In this document: positions 37,078 through 48,421 of the stretch, in pieces
Layout of the letters: each line of letters starts with the position of its first letter
How positions within the stretch are numbered: position 1 is the first letter of the stretch
Source: Nemophila menziesii
Taxonomy: Eukaryota > Streptophyta > Magnoliopsida > Boraginales > Hydrophyllaceae
Length of the DNA stretch: 64,000 nt
Assembly: GCA_029959085.1 (NCBI GenBank)
Contig: JARWIR010000008.1
Coordinates: forward strand, 7,006,001 to 7,070,000
Direction of reading: 5' to 3'
Position numbers and translations under genes: made by a program
Notes under the pieces: generated by a model
What the model saw: only the letters and a program-made list of their open reading frames with translations
Told to the model about the DNA's origin: nothing
The model's database searches: none

Positions 37078-38289
37078 ATGGGTTTCCTGCGTAATACGGG
37101 TTACGAATATGCACCGCTTCATAATTACCCTTCAAAAATGGGAAAATTGAAGAAGAAGATGATGGTGACGATGAAGAGGTTATGTAAAGATATGAAGAAG
37201 GTATTATTATGTGAAGATAATATTAGGCAGATGAAGAGTACACCTATGTGGAGTATGCCCGAAGATGTAGTAATATTAATACTAGCAAGGATGCCTGTGA
37301 AATCATTGATGCGTTTAAGGTGTGTTTGTAAATTTTGGTATTATTTAATAAAAAACCCTTATTTCATCGACATGCATCAGTGTGCTACTAAAATGATTAA
37401 CAATGAATGTATCCTAATTAAACGTGAGATTGCTCATAATAGAACAGCGTTATCATTTCATTCGTATGAATCGCTCAATGAAATCTCACCTCATTTGGAA
37501 GTAAACTCTAATAACAAGAGTGTTAATGTTTCATGGCCTTGCAATGGATTATTGCTTTGTGTTTCTTTATTTCATACACATGCCTTGATGTTATGTAATC
37601 CAGCAACTAAGGAATACAAACTTCTTCCTCCACGCTCATATAATGTAGACTCATTTGGATTAGGTTTTGATTCAAACAAAAATGATTACAAGGTTGTAAC
37701 TCTTAACTATACACATAGAAGTGAAGTATACAATCTGAGTACTAATTCATGGAGACAAATCAATCATTACATGCCATACATGTATCGTGCTCCTAATTCT
37801 ACTGTTCAAGGAGTACCATTCAATGAAGCATTACATTGGGTTGTCCAAACAAAAAGGGAAAGAATCGATATGATCCTTTCTTTTGATGTGAGATTTGAAG
37901 TGTTTCAAGGCATAAAGCTTCCAGAAATTATCTCACACGAGAATCATATTTGGAAGATTCCCACAATTATAAATGATTCTCTTGCTTTGTTTGCATTCCC
38001 TGATAGATTAGTTTTTGAATCAAAGTTTGTGGATATATGGGTAATGAAAAAATACAACGTGGTGGAATCTTGGACAAAGCAACTCAGTATTCCTGGAATT
38101 GTGGAGTCAACGTTGTATCCTCGTTTGTTGTGGAAAAATGAACACATACTTATAGAAACCAATCAGCAAAATCTGACATCATGTTCCCTCGACAATCGTA
38201 TAATGCCCGATTTAGGAATAACTAGCTGTGGTACCGTTGGATCACTTGGAGTCATGGTTTACAAGGAGAGTTTAGTTTCTTTAAATTAA
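37078..38289 (+). CDS. F-box protein with F-box-associated (FBA type 1) domain, CPR30-like
   Basis: A 403-residue intact single-exon ORF. Such proteins are substrate receptors of SCF E3 ubiquitin ligases. The F-box (about residues 58-100) reads MWSMPEDVVILILARMPVKS then LMRLRCVCKFWYYLI, with the typical LPxD-like start and the RCVCK core that contacts SKP1. The C-terminal part shows the FBA pattern: WPCNGLLLC, LCNPATKEYKLLPP, GLGFDSNKNDYKVV, VYNLSTNSWRQI, then a beta-propeller-like run. The first about 55 residues are unusually rich in Lys and Met (MGKLKKKMMVTMKRLCK); Met20 or the Met before WSMPED could be alternative starts. The substrate is unknown. It stands alone between retroelement tracts. 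Confidence 0.88.
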   Translation: MGFLRNTGYEYAPLHNYPSKMGKLKKKMMVTMKRLCKDMKKVLLCEDNIRQMKSTPMWSMPEDVVILILARMPVKSLMRLRCVCKFWYYLIKNPYFIDMHQCATKMINNECILIKREIAHNRTALSFHSYESLNEISPHLEVNSNNKSVNVSWPCNGLLLCVSLFHTHALMLCNPATKEYKLLPPRSYNVDSFGLGFDSNKNDYKVVTLNYTHRSEVYNLSTNSWRQINHYMPYMYRAPNSTVQGVPFNEALHWVVQTKRERIDMILSFDVRFEVFQGIKLPEIISHENHIWKIPTIINDSLALFAFPDRLVFESKFVDIWVMKKYNVVESWTKQLSIPGIVESTLYPRLLWKNEHILIETNQQNLTSCSLDNRIMPDLGITSCGTVGSLGVMVYKESLVSLN

Positions 38290-38399
38290 GAGATGGTAAC
38301 GTAACAACTAGAATGAATCTATGTGAGTTTACATACTTGACTTTTGATCTATTATATAATTTTCTGCTCTACATTTGTCTTTTAATCATTTTTATATTT

Positions 38400-38511
38400 C
38401 AGGAATGGATTTAAATAGGTTTCTTGTTGCAGCTGAACGTCTTGCTCTTACTGAATATTATGAAGGAAAAGATGATTCTCCTATTATTATGAAGAAAGAT
38501 TACGTACTGTA
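38400..38511 (+). other. Possible detached 3' exon of the F-box gene
   Basis: About 110 bp after the F-box stop, a T-rich tract ending in tttcag precedes an open stretch that ends VAAERLALTEYYEGKDDSPI and a few more codons before a TAG at 38509-38511. A second acceptor-like ttgttgcag lies inside it. It could be a 3' UTR exon, an alternative C-terminus or residue of a former longer gene. It cannot be joined in frame without skipping the F-box stop. Confidence 0.25.
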
Positions 38512-40102
38512 GAGCTTTAGTCTATGCTAGCAATTGAGTTGTAAATTTTTAATGTATTAGATAACTTATCAGATATTATCTTAACACTGACTATGAGATT
38601 TATATAATTTTATTCGGGTTATATGTCTCTCCAATAAAATTAACTAATATTTTCAATTACCACCTAGGTACTCAACCTAACAATGATTGGACTTTTCAGT
38701 TTTCACTACCAAACATATTTATCATTTCTTGTTAATTAGTTATGTCCTTGATATTTATTATTATGGAATTTTTACTATTTTCATTGAAGGTAATTTCTTT
38801 TTAAATGAAGAAAAATGGGGAATCTGAAGATTTGTACTTTGGGAATGATAATAGTTGTGATTTTGTTGGTAATAATAAGGAGGATAGTACATTTGGCTAT
38901 TTTCATATAACACAAGGACCAATGGTGCAATTAATCCTTGTATGTTTTGTTGCATTATTCCAAGGTTAAAAGAGACAAGGATCAATTTGTTTGCCTCTAA
39001 TTCCTGTCTTTTGAATAAGTTTAGTCATAGTTGTTCTGTTTTGATCTTTAGCTTTGCTAATGAACTAATTATTGGCTCTGTGTTTTTCTTCTATGTGTTT
39101 CTTTGTATTTGTTGTAAGAATAGGTTCATGATGGGGATTTAAACATGTGCTTGTTTTACACACATATACATACACGAAAGTGCACTTGTTTACTTTTACA
39201 TGTGTGCTCATATGGCTTAAGTTAACAAATTTTCAGTTGTTTACATTACACAGGAACAAAATTTGAGATGTTATAAAATCCATAGTTTTGTGATATTTTT
39301 TCCTTTTAAGATGTTATTTTCTACAGACAATTGATATAACATGATAGAGAAAGGGGATAGCGAACAGTTTTTTCAGAAAAAAAATTCAGTAAAAAGAGCA
39401 AGGTCAGGTTTGTGTCTCTGTTACTACTGCACTTTTTTATTTTGGTCCTCCTTATATTATTTAACAGATGTATAATTTGGAATCATAAAATATTTCCGGG
39501 TTGGTCATATTTTGCCAGCAATAGAGCCGATAAATGGAACTAATTATGAATGTCTAAGATTCGGAGTATGTAACTCTTGACATGTCGCAGTTTATGAGTA
39601 CCCTTGCAGAAATCTAAATAAAGTAGAACAAATATTTTTAAAATTGATTAGGAGTAATTTCAACTTAGTTGTATCATTAATTCGGAGCTGTTGTTTATTA
39701 GAGTATTTAGCCGTTTCTACTTTAAAATTGAGATATAGCTATATAGATTTTATGGCTGGAAAGTCTCTTATATACGTTGAAATTCTAATGGTGTTACTGA
39801 CATACTCGTTAAATGTATCCGTTACAACGTTGATCTTTCTGGATAGCGCGACCAAACTTTATATGGTTCCTTTAATTTTATGTTGCATAGGTGTATAGTT
39901 TTATTTAGATTGTTTTCTTCTCCCGACAAAAAAAAAAAAAAGTTGTTGGTCAAATGAATTTTACTCAAGTATTGGCTAAAAGTGCTATGAAAACCGACTG
40001 ATCCACAAAACTGCACAAAACCGACGCAATCCGAGCCAATCCGAAACTACTTCTTATAAGTGACCTTAGATTGCCTTTGTTTTATGATGTTGATACGATA
40101 TT
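38512..40102. other. Intergenic region; possible small decayed coding piece on the minus strand
   Basis: Mostly AT-rich with no repeat structure that I recognise. On the minus strand, 39050-38761 reads as coding-like sequence with one TGA: LAKLKIKTEQL, stop, LNLFKRQELEANKLILVSF, and then a Tyr/Gln/Asn-rich stretch (MYYPPYYYQQNHNYYHSQS). I do not recognise the family; it may be a pseudogene or chance. Nothing is supported in 39150-40100. Confidence 0.35.
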
Positions 40103-40116
40103 CAAGTTTCATGTTT

Positions 40117-40861
40117 TTTTTTTTTTTTTGAGTACATGAGAGGGCCACTTTGGACTTGGAGTCATTTTGATTCCAATGAGATTCGATCCCAGGATCTCTT
40201 GGTCTCTGCGGAGTAGCCTAACTAGGGGTGTGCATCAGGTTAGAAGACCCGCATAACCCGACCAACCCGATCACACTAACCCGAAATTATACGGGTTAGT
40301 TTTTAATTGGGTGGGTTACGGTTTACATTTTTGAAAAAATATACACATTTTTGCGGGTTGTGGATTTTAAACTTGAAACCCGCAAACCCGCATATACTCG
40401 ATTATCTTGTAGTGTAAAAATAGAAAAATTCATATTGCTCATTTTATTCAAATAAAATAGTGGGGGTCATGTGCTTTTCACTCTACATTTTTTTATTCCT
40501 CCCCCTTTTTTAAAAATATTTTGAAATTCCTTAATATTTCAATAATATTTTTATCTAATGAATATGTTTTTTATTTCAATTAAACAATATTTTTTTGTTA
40601 TAATTTTCACTTGTAATATAAATTTGACTCGCCAAATGAATATGGATACGAATTCGTCTTCTTTATCGAACTAAATCACCCGCAATGAACCCACAACCCG
40701 CCTAACCCGAAACTCAATGGTTTAAGTAATGTATTGGGCGGGTGCGGGTCTTATTTTTCAAAATCCGCACATGAACGGGCGGTTTGTGGGTTGAGCATTT
40801 TTCATACAAAACCGACCCGCGCACATCCCTAAGCCTAACCACTAGGCCAACTATCAATCTC
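40117..40861 (-). mobile_element. tRNA-derived SINE, split by a hAT MITE
   Basis: On the minus strand it shows a pol III A box (tggcctagtgg, plus 40839-40849), a B box (gggatcgaatctc, plus 40178-40190) and a terminal poly(A) (the T run near 40114-40129). A 14-bp target-site duplication, caagtttcatgttt, flanks it at 40103-40116 and 40862-40875. Without the MITE the body is about 130 bp. The nested MITE separates the A and B boxes, so this copy can no longer form a normal pol III promoter. Confidence 0.82.
40223..40831. mobile_element. hAT-type MITE nested in the SINE
   Basis: A 609-bp element with terminal inverted repeats taggggtgtgca / tagggatgtgcg and an exact 8-bp duplication agcctaac (40215-40222 and 40832-40839), as expected for the hAT superfamily. 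The subterminal regions are rich in acccg/cgggt motifs (aacccgaccaacccga, gcgggtgcgggt). No transposase. Confidence 0.9.
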
Positions 40862-40945
40862 CAAGTTTCATGTTTAATGACAACAATATGTATTTTTTTT
40901 AATTTTATAGTCTTTTTTTAAGTAATTTTTACTTGTTAAAAAAAA

Positions 40946-41417
40946 TTGACCATAGTTGACTTTAAAGGTAACCCGAATTAATTGGAAGGTAAACTTTTTT
41001 TTTTCCACTCTACATATTGGTTGCCCTAACAATTTGTTGGACCGAGTTTATTACCTTCGAATTTACTCTAACCTCAAATTCGAGTAAATCTGACCAGTAT
41101 TCTCCCATAATTACACAGTCAACTAGACAACTAAATGCAAAAGAAGTTGATGGTTTTAAAAGTACCAGGTAAGGTATCTATCTAATATATATAGTTCTCT
41201 TTCGAATAAATAAAAAGGGTAGACTTTGCAAGATTAAGAATCTGATAATATTCTTATTTGTCTATAAAAAAAAGTTACAACTTGTCCTTGTACTGGTCCT
41301 AGTCCTAAGACCCCACCACACAACTAAATATGACGATAAATATAGCCACAACTTGCAAAATACGCCACCACAACGACTGTTCTTAGTCTCTTCCTCTAGT
41401 CAACGGTCATTCGTCAA
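40946..41417 (+). promoter_or_regulatory. W-box-like cluster upstream of the receptor kinase
   Basis: TTGAC cores occur as ttgacc 40946-40951, ttgact 40956-40961, and reversed as agtcaa 41117-41122, agtcaa 41398-41403 and cgtcaa 41412-41417. WRKY factors bind TTGAC(C/T), and lectin receptor kinases are often defence-induced. A TATA-like ttatatcaac lies at 41471-41480. Regulation is inferred from motifs only. Confidence 0.4.
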
Positions 41418-41518
41418 CTCAAAAATAGTCATCAAAAGCCGCCATTAATATAAGACCACTTCCTTAATCTTTATATCAACACTGCTATTCAAAATTCGGC
41501 TAGCAATCACTCCTCAAC

Positions 41519-43918
41519 ATGTCTTCCTTATTCTTTTTCGTCTTCATCTTCCTATTCTCAGATCTCCATTTTTCAGCATCTCAACAGCAAACAAAAACCA
41601 TCTCATATTTCAATTCTTCGAACTCTCCATGGACACCATCTCAAAACCAAATCCTCATATCTCCGAATTCCACTTTTGCTGCTGGATTTCACCAACTACC
41701 CTCTTCTCAAAACTTCATTTTTTCAATATGGTACCATAATATTTCTACAAATAGAACTATAATCTGGTCAGTGAATGAAAATTCACCAGTTACTCGTTCA
41801 GCTTCATTGATGATCACAAGAAATGGTGAGCTTTTCTTGAACACCTCTAATGGAGAAAATCTATGGCTTCCGAAAGCTAATAATACGATAAACAACACCA
41901 AACTCATCCTTCAAGAAAATGGTAACCTTGTTTATGGTGATTGGCAAAGCTTTTTGTTCCCTACCAACACTTTACTACCAGGACAAGCCATTAATGGAAC
42001 AAAACTAATTTCCAATAACGGGAAGTTTGAATTCTTGGATGCGAAACAACTCGTTTACAATGGAAATGATAGTTACTACACTAATGGAAATGCTTTACAA
42101 CTACTTGATGTAGATGGAAAAGTCTCTCAAGAAAATGGTGCTTCGTTTATCACATCGGATTATGAAGAGGAAGGTAAGCTACGGAGAATAACTCTCGATG
42201 AAGATGGTAATCTAAGAATTTACAGTTTCGATATGAAGTTGAAGAAATGGATTATGGTTTGGCTTGCTGTATATGAGATATGCACTATACATGGTATGTG
42301 TGGAATGAATTCTATATGTATGTATAATGCTAAAAACTCTTCTGCTTCTTGTTTATGTGCACCGGGTTATGAAATAAGTTCTGGGGGAGAATGTGAAAGA
42401 AAAGTTCTGATCAAGGACTTAAAAAAAGATAGCAAGTTTATATCTTTGGATTATGTGAAGTTTTGGTCTAATGAAACAGAGATTAAACCTCTGAATTTAC
42501 CTTTTCCTAGGTGTGAATCGACATGTTTAGCTAATGATAAATGTCTAGGCTTCATGTATAGATATCTTGGAAATAATTATTGTGTTCAATTGGAGAGATT
42601 AGTTTACGGATATTGGTCACCAGGGACAGAAACTGTAACGTTTTTACGAGTTGACAAATCGCATCAATCTGAGAAAGACGAGGTGAATTTTACTGGTATG
42701 ACTAATGTGATGCAAACTACATGTCCAGTCAAGATTAGTCTCCCTTTACCACCTGAAGAATCGAGAGTCACGGCTAGGCATATAGTGATTATATGCACAT
42801 TATTTGCAGCCGAGATTCTATGTGGTTTGTTCTTTTTTCGGGCTTTCTTGAAAAAGTACATCAAGTATAGGGACATGGCCAGGACTTTCGGGTTGGAAAT
42901 TATGCCTTCGGGTGGACCGAAACGGTTTAGTTATCAAGAACTTAAAGATGCGACGGGTAATTTCTCGAAAATAGTTGGAAAAGGTGGATTTGGTGATGTT
43001 TATATCGGGAACTTAACGGATGGTCGAATTGTTGCAGTGAAGTGTTTGAAGAACGTTGCAGGTGGTGATGCCGAGTTTTGGGCAGAGGTTACGATTATCG
43101 CTAGAATGCATCATTTGAATTTGATTCGGTTATGGGGTTTTTGTGCTGAAAAGGGTCAGAGAATATTAGTATATGAGTATGTCCCTAATGGATCTCTTGA
43201 TAGATTTCTCTTTGTTAAATCGTCTAACGATGAGCAAGATGAGAAACCTATACTTGATTGGACTACTCGATATCGTATAGTACTAGGTGTTGCGCGAGCA
43301 ATCGCTTACCTGCACGAAGAATGCTTAGAATGGGTGTTACATTGCGATATCAAACCTGAGAACATACTTCTCGGGGATGATTTTTGCCCAAAAGTGTCGG
43401 ATTTTGGGTTAGCAAAACTCAAAAAGAAAGAAGATATTATGACTATGCCACATGTGCGTGGAACACGAGGGTACATGGCTCCCGAGTGCATTGGATCGTC
43501 TCCAATTACATCGAAAGCTGACGTGTATAGCTTCGGAGTGGTATTACTTGAAATTGTTACTGGTGTGAGAAGTTCTGAGAAAATCGCTTCGCGATTTGAT
43601 AGTGATCAATGGTTTCTTCCGAGTTGGGCGTTTGATAAAGTGTTTGTGGATATGAATGTAGATGATATATTGGATCAACGCATTAAGCACACGTATGATA
43701 GTCGTGAACATTTCGACATAGTGAACCGGATGGTCAAGACAGCAATGTGGTGCCTTCAAGATCGACCGGATATGAGGCCATCAATGGGGAAGGTTGCTAA
43801 GATGCTTGAAGGGACTGTGGAAATTATTGAGCCTAAAAAGCCAACTATTTTCTACTTGGAGAAAGATGAATCAAGAATTTTGGCTGAGACTTTGACTGAA
43901 GGAGACTCCTTACATTGA
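41519..43918 (+). CDS. G-type lectin S-receptor-like Ser/Thr kinase (ZmPK1-like)
   Basis: An intact intronless 799-residue receptor kinase of the plasma membrane. In order: a signal peptide (about 1-22), a bulb-type lectin domain (about 35-160), an EGF-like Cys-rich segment (about 252-292, YEICTIHGMCGMNSICMYN), a PAN-like domain (about 325-380, FPRCESTCLANDKCLGFMYR), and one transmembrane helix (about 422-444, HIVIICTLFAAEILCGLFFF). The kinase domain starts near 470: glycine loop GKGGFGDVY (487 on), Lys508 in VAVKCL, catalytic loop HCDIKPEN (Asp610) and DFG from Asp628. The catalytic Asp is preceded by Cys instead of Arg, so it is a non-RD kinase, a class linked to innate immune receptors. 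The ligand is unknown. Length and order fit the ZmPK1-like subgroup. Confidence 0.94.
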   Translation: MSSLFFFVFIFLFSDLHFSASQQQTKTISYFNSSNSPWTPSQNQILISPNSTFAAGFHQLPSSQNFIFSIWYHNISTNRTIIWSVNENSPVTRSASLMITRNGELFLNTSNGENLWLPKANNTINNTKLILQENGNLVYGDWQSFLFPTNTLLPGQAINGTKLISNNGKFEFLDAKQLVYNGNDSYYTNGNALQLLDVDGKVSQENGASFITSDYEEEGKLRRITLDEDGNLRIYSFDMKLKKWIMVWLAVYEICTIHGMCGMNSICMYNAKNSSASCLCAPGYEISSGGECERKVLIKDLKKDSKFISLDYVKFWSNETEIKPLNLPFPRCESTCLANDKCLGFMYRYLGNNYCVQLERLVYGYWSPGTETVTFLRVDKSHQSEKDEVNFTGMTNVMQTTCPVKISLPLPPEESRVTARHIVIICTLFAAEILCGLFFFRAFLKKYIKYRDMARTFGLEIMPSGGPKRFSYQELKDATGNFSKIVGKGGFGDVYIGNLTDGRIVAVKCLKNVAGGDAEFWAEVTIIARMHHLNLIRLWGFCAEKGQRILVYEYVPNGSLDRFLFVKSSNDEQDEKPILDWTTRYRIVLGVARAIAYLHEECLEWVLHCDIKPENILLGDDFCPKVSDFGLAKLKKKEDIMTMPHVRGTRGYMAPECIGSSPITSKADVYSFGVVLLEIVTGVRSSEKIASRFDSDQWFLPSWAFDKVFVDMNVDDILDQRIKHTYDSREHFDIVNRMVKTAMWCLQDRPDMRPSMGKVAKMLEGTVEIIEPKKPTIFYLEKDESRILAETLTEGDSLH

Positions 43919-44599
43919 AATAAAATTGTGTGTTACTTTTTTTTTTTCATCAGAAAACCATTTCTGTTTTATTTTCCTGTAACTTTTAATATAAAATAAC
44001 TTTCCGATGAACATCAAGAATAATGTTTTAGGGAATAATAAGCGAAAATATATAGAAAGAACATTTGTGATCACTAGAAAATTTGTCATCAGCTCGTGCT
44101 CTAGTTGAGAACTCGAGATGGGTGTCCCCATTGTTGTAAGGTCAAGTCCAATATATTTTTTTTCGAAGTGCATTAGAATAAAAGGTTGAAAGAATAAAAG
44201 GTTGAAAGTTATTACAAACTAGTCAATTATTTTTTGGGAGTAATCCGAGATAAAGTCTAACTGGGATGGTTTCACAAGGAATCAATTATCAAACATAGTT
44301 TCTAGTTATTTGGTTTGGTAACACCATCGTCTGCAAAATTATCCTTCATAAGAATGTGAAAAAAAAGCGGGGCAAAGAATTCAGCACACCCATAAATATT
44401 AGAGATAATATTACAAATTCTAATATGATTCACAAGAAAGAAGGAGGCAAGCGACTTCATAATCAAACTGCCGTCATTTTCAATGATGATATTCTCTTCG
44501 GATATTCACCTGCCATTTCACTAGTTTTCAAAATACCAATTCGCTTCGGCTTCAGTTGTGGAGTCTTGATCGCTCCTAAAGTATGATATAAATTAACCC
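43919..44599. other. Spacer downstream of the receptor kinase
   Basis: Contains the 3' UTR, a T run near 43938-43948, and a short tandem aaaggttgaaagaataaaaggttgaaag at 44180-44207. No gene or element is recognised; small ORFs here have no support. Confidence 0.45.
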
Positions 44600-45252
44600 A
44601 AAAAAAAAAGAGTAACTAACCGCAAGTGTACAGGTCGTTCCAAATAATAGATAAGTAAAATTTGGATATCGTCTCCACAAGAATTACGGGGTTATGAATA
44701 AGTGTTTAAACGGAAAGTAGAATTAATTGCTAAAATAAACAGAACATATAATTATTTGGTTTTTGAGCATGAGAGCTAGACGCAAGAAAGTAAATCTAAA
44801 TTAAGCTAAGAATGAAGTAAAATAGATTATTTGAATGGGAAATATATTTGAGTCTCGTTAGGTAATCACCAAATTTTCACAGTTTATTGCTTGAGGGTAA
44901 AATCGTTATTTTGCATTAGCCATGATTCTAATATCTTCCTAAATCCCGTCAGAGTAGAAATTATGCTAATCTAATATACTAATGATCTCGTCAGAGTGAC
45001 ATTACTATACTTTAATTGATTGCTAGCATAAACCCTAATGACTATGTGGTTAGTTAAGACTGGCAAGTTCAGTTACGCACACCATACGTCTACGTCCTAG
45101 TTCTGTATTTAGACCCCCCTTCCCCCCTTCACGCCACTACGAATAGCCTAAATACCAAATCTTAAATCTAATTGATCAGAGAAAAGATAGTAATTAATGC
45201 AAGAACGTAGTCAATGTAAAATAGTATGACTTAATTTAAATTAAATCAATCC

Positions 45253-46783
45253 TGATGTTTCCTCATTTGTGATAGATTTATGTTAGGATGAGACATCATT
45301 TTTAGTGATTTAGAAGTCTTTCAAATCGTTTTTCTTGAGAAATAGTGCACTTTCCTATTTTGAGTCTTGATTTAGTAAAATAATATTTTTAGAGCATATT
45401 GGGTTTAATAATTTATTTAGTGTGAATCTTTAAAGATAATTATGGAGATTAATTAGAGTCCAATTCAAAGACTACAAGATATGGAAAGAGATAAGCATGG
45501 AAATTGGAGATAAGGAAACAAAAGCTAAAAACATGGAAAAGGAAAAGTTGCCTTAATCCTGAATTTCTGCACCTACGACCACAAGTCAGCTTATATCTCA
45601 GAAACGGTGTGGAATTTGGAGAAACGATCAAGAGAAAAATTGAAGATCTTTCCGAGACGATGAATTTGGTATACTCATACGCATCAAACGGATAAGTATT
45701 GAAGCTGCTAGGACCAAAAGAAAAACGGGTCTAATTTCATGTTTTAGGGTTACGAATTTGAGTTGGGCTTGGAGTCCATTACTTACCTTCTCCTTCAAGA
45801 AAACGAATTAGGTCTTCTAAACACCTATAAATACACCCTTATATTACTTGTAAATCATCCTTGCCACATAGTAATTAGTTCTTAAGGTTTTATTCTTCCA
45901 AGTTATTGTAGAGAGCAAGATGATGTCTTTTATTATTTCTTTTAGTTTATTTCCTTCAGGTATGAACTAAACTCCCCATAGCTTGGGTTTTGCATCATGT
46001 ATAATCTATGAATTCTAATTTCTTTCTATCTAAGTTTCTTTGGGAATTACATGTTTTAATCTGATATTAGCTTCTTACCTTTATATTTGTTTATGTGTTT
46101 TGATTTATTGCCTGTCCTAGAACTGATCACTTTAGGCTTTCTTAATAGTAATCAGATGATCACCTTAGCTAGGTGTCTAATTATTGAAACAACACATAAC
46201 ATCTAGTGTCGATATTAGTCCTGACAACACTGATTCTAACTAGATAGTCATTAGGGTATAATTTAATCACTATCACCATGTATGGAAATTGATTGCTTGG
46301 GGCCTTGGTGGCGCTTGATAACCCTATTTGAACCAGCCTCGTGGTGTGTCTGTAGCCCCCTTAGTCGTTCTCAAGGTCTAAGGAATAGGAATTTAGAATC
46401 CTGACTAAGTATACAAGAGCTAATTATCTCCCTTATTAACTAGATTTAATAGAAAAAATTGGGAGGATTAGTGCATACTAGCAAAACCTAAGCTATACTT
46501 CTCATCTCATATTTCTTCGTATTTAATTTAGTGTCTTTATTTTCTTAGTTTAATTTAGATATTTCGAATTATTCACTATTTAATTTTCTGTCTTTTAATT
46601 ATTTACTTCTTACTCATTATTGCTACCCATTCGACTAGCACACTAAGTCCCTAAGCGAACTTTCTTATCATTAAAACTTGCATACGTCCTGTAATACTTG
46701 CAGTATTGTGCCTGTCTAGGGTGAGAGTGCGTAGTTTTCTTGACTTATATTTATCTTTTTTTATCACACCCTAGGCGACACCA
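45253..46783 (+). repeat. 5' LTR of the + Athila element
   Basis: 1531 bp, TGATGTTTCC...GACACCA. It preserves the empty target (gatattagcttcttaccttt, about 46064-46083) of the solo LTR that interrupts the other copy. The ORFs at 45449-45631 and 45504-45695 are LTR shadows repeated at 53664-53910. Confidence 0.92.
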
Positions 46784-46789
46784 AGTTTT

Positions 46790-46807
46790 TGGCGCCGCTG
46801 CCGGGGA
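46790..46807 (+). other. Primer-binding site, tRNA-Asp type
   Basis: tggcgccgctgccgggga lies six bases after the LTR end and matches the Athila-type tRNA-Asp primer site. Confidence 0.88.
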
Positions 46808-47032
46808 CTTGTGCCTCGTTAGCGTGTGGGTTATCTATTTCGAGTAGTAGTTTTTAATTAATTTTTATTTTTCAGTATTTAGTTTTTGTTTTTCCGGATT
46901 TACGCTTGTGGTTTGCTTTAGTCTTTTTCAGGTTTCACAGTGTTTAATTCTTGGCCTCCGTTGTCGTAGCCTGGGAGGAGCTTTAGACCTTATAATAAAC
47001 GTATTCGTGAGGAAAGAGCCTTGAGAAAAGCT

Positions 47033-48421
47033 ATGGCAGGAGCACAAGAGCAGTTAGATCCACTTGGAATCCCACCTGAGGGGTTACAATACTATGCACC
47101 AGGAGAACCACCACCATTCATTCCACCTGGTGTACAACAACAAGGACGAGGTAACGGGCAGAATTGAGTTGAGCAAGACCTTCCTGGTCTCCACGTGCCG
47201 TTTCATGTTCAACCAATAGGTTACCGTCCTCCAGAGATCCAGAATATTAAATTTCGACCGATCAGGGTATGCTCAGTCAATTTCAAAGTTATGGACTCTA
47301 CAGTGGTACAACAATTCAAGATCCGGTAAGAGTGATTCAGAAGTTTATGCAAATTTGTGATGCTTATGTTACTCCAGGCATTACACGCGAGCAACTGTAT
47401 TGTCATATGTTTTCTTTCTTCCTGACCGGTAGAGCTAGTGAGTGGCTAGACAGACAACCACCAGGGATAATTAATTCATGGACAGAACTTCAAGCTGCTT
47501 TCTTTAACCATTTTTACCCGAAGAGTATGAGACTCAAAGACCAAAGCGAGCTTACAAGATTTTGTCAAGAAGATGGAGAAACGGTAGGAGAATCATGGAC
47601 AAGGTTTAAACATAAATTAGCAAGATGTCAGCTCCATGGTTATACCCCCTCTTTACAATTAGCAATATTCTATGAAGGTCTCAATGATCGAGGTAGAGAG
47701 AAGGTGGATAACATAGGAAAGGGAAATTTCGTGTCCATGAATCATAATGAAGCTTCTGAGGTTTTGGAAAATATTATTGAAAAGAAAGAGTTGGCCTTCT
47801 ACGCGAGCTCCTGTAGCAAAGACCCGAGGTACGCTTCGATTAGATGCAGAAACTGCAAACTCAGCTCAAATATCCGCATTAGAAAATCAAATCAAAGAAC
47901 TTAAGCTAGAGATGCAGAAAAATTTAGCCCCAGCAAACGTAGTACAAGAAGCACAAGGTTGTCAACAATGTGGGGTTAATAATCATACATGGGAAGAGTG
48001 CGAAGGAAATCCACAATCTGTCTACTTCATATCCAACCGATGAGGTTATCAATTTGGTAACCGAAACCATCCGGGTATGCAGTATTCAAATCCTCAGAGG
48101 GCCGCTAATCCTGGTCATTATCAAACGCGCCCCTAGAACAACTTTTTCCAACCAAGAGGTCAATATCAGAATAGACCTGCTCCCCCTCAACAACCTGTTC
48201 AAGATGCCTATACCGAATCATTAGATCAGAAAGCTTTACCACAGTATCCTCAAGAGGGATCTATGGATAATCAACAATTAGTAAAAGTCTTGGACCGTTT
48301 GACCACGAATATGAATGCTCGGGATGAAAAGTTACGAGGACAAGATGCCGCAATTCAGATTTTAGGTACTCAAGTAGAACAATTAAACGAAGTTCTAACG
48401 AATTTAATGGAACAAATATAA
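47033..48421 (+). pseudogene. gag of the + Athila element, disrupted
   Basis: A start codon at 47033 opens MAGAQEQLDPLGIPPEGLQY, which stops at 47165. The gag core follows in another frame within 47269-47904 (VIQKFMQICDAYVTPGITRE, FFLTGRASEWLDRQPPG, LAIFYEGLNDRGREKVD), then shifts to 47747-48043, which carries a complete CX2CX4HX4C knuckle (CQQCGVNNHTWEEC). After that, QNRPAPPQQPVQDAY-type Q/P-rich sequence continues with further breaks to about 48420. The core resembles the family of retrotransposon gag proteins. Not functional as it stands. Confidence 0.85.

Noticed and set aside
40139..40215. tRNA-like B box, considered as a tRNA gene
   Set aside because: A and B boxes with a poly(A) and 14-bp duplications define a SINE; there is no cloverleaf.
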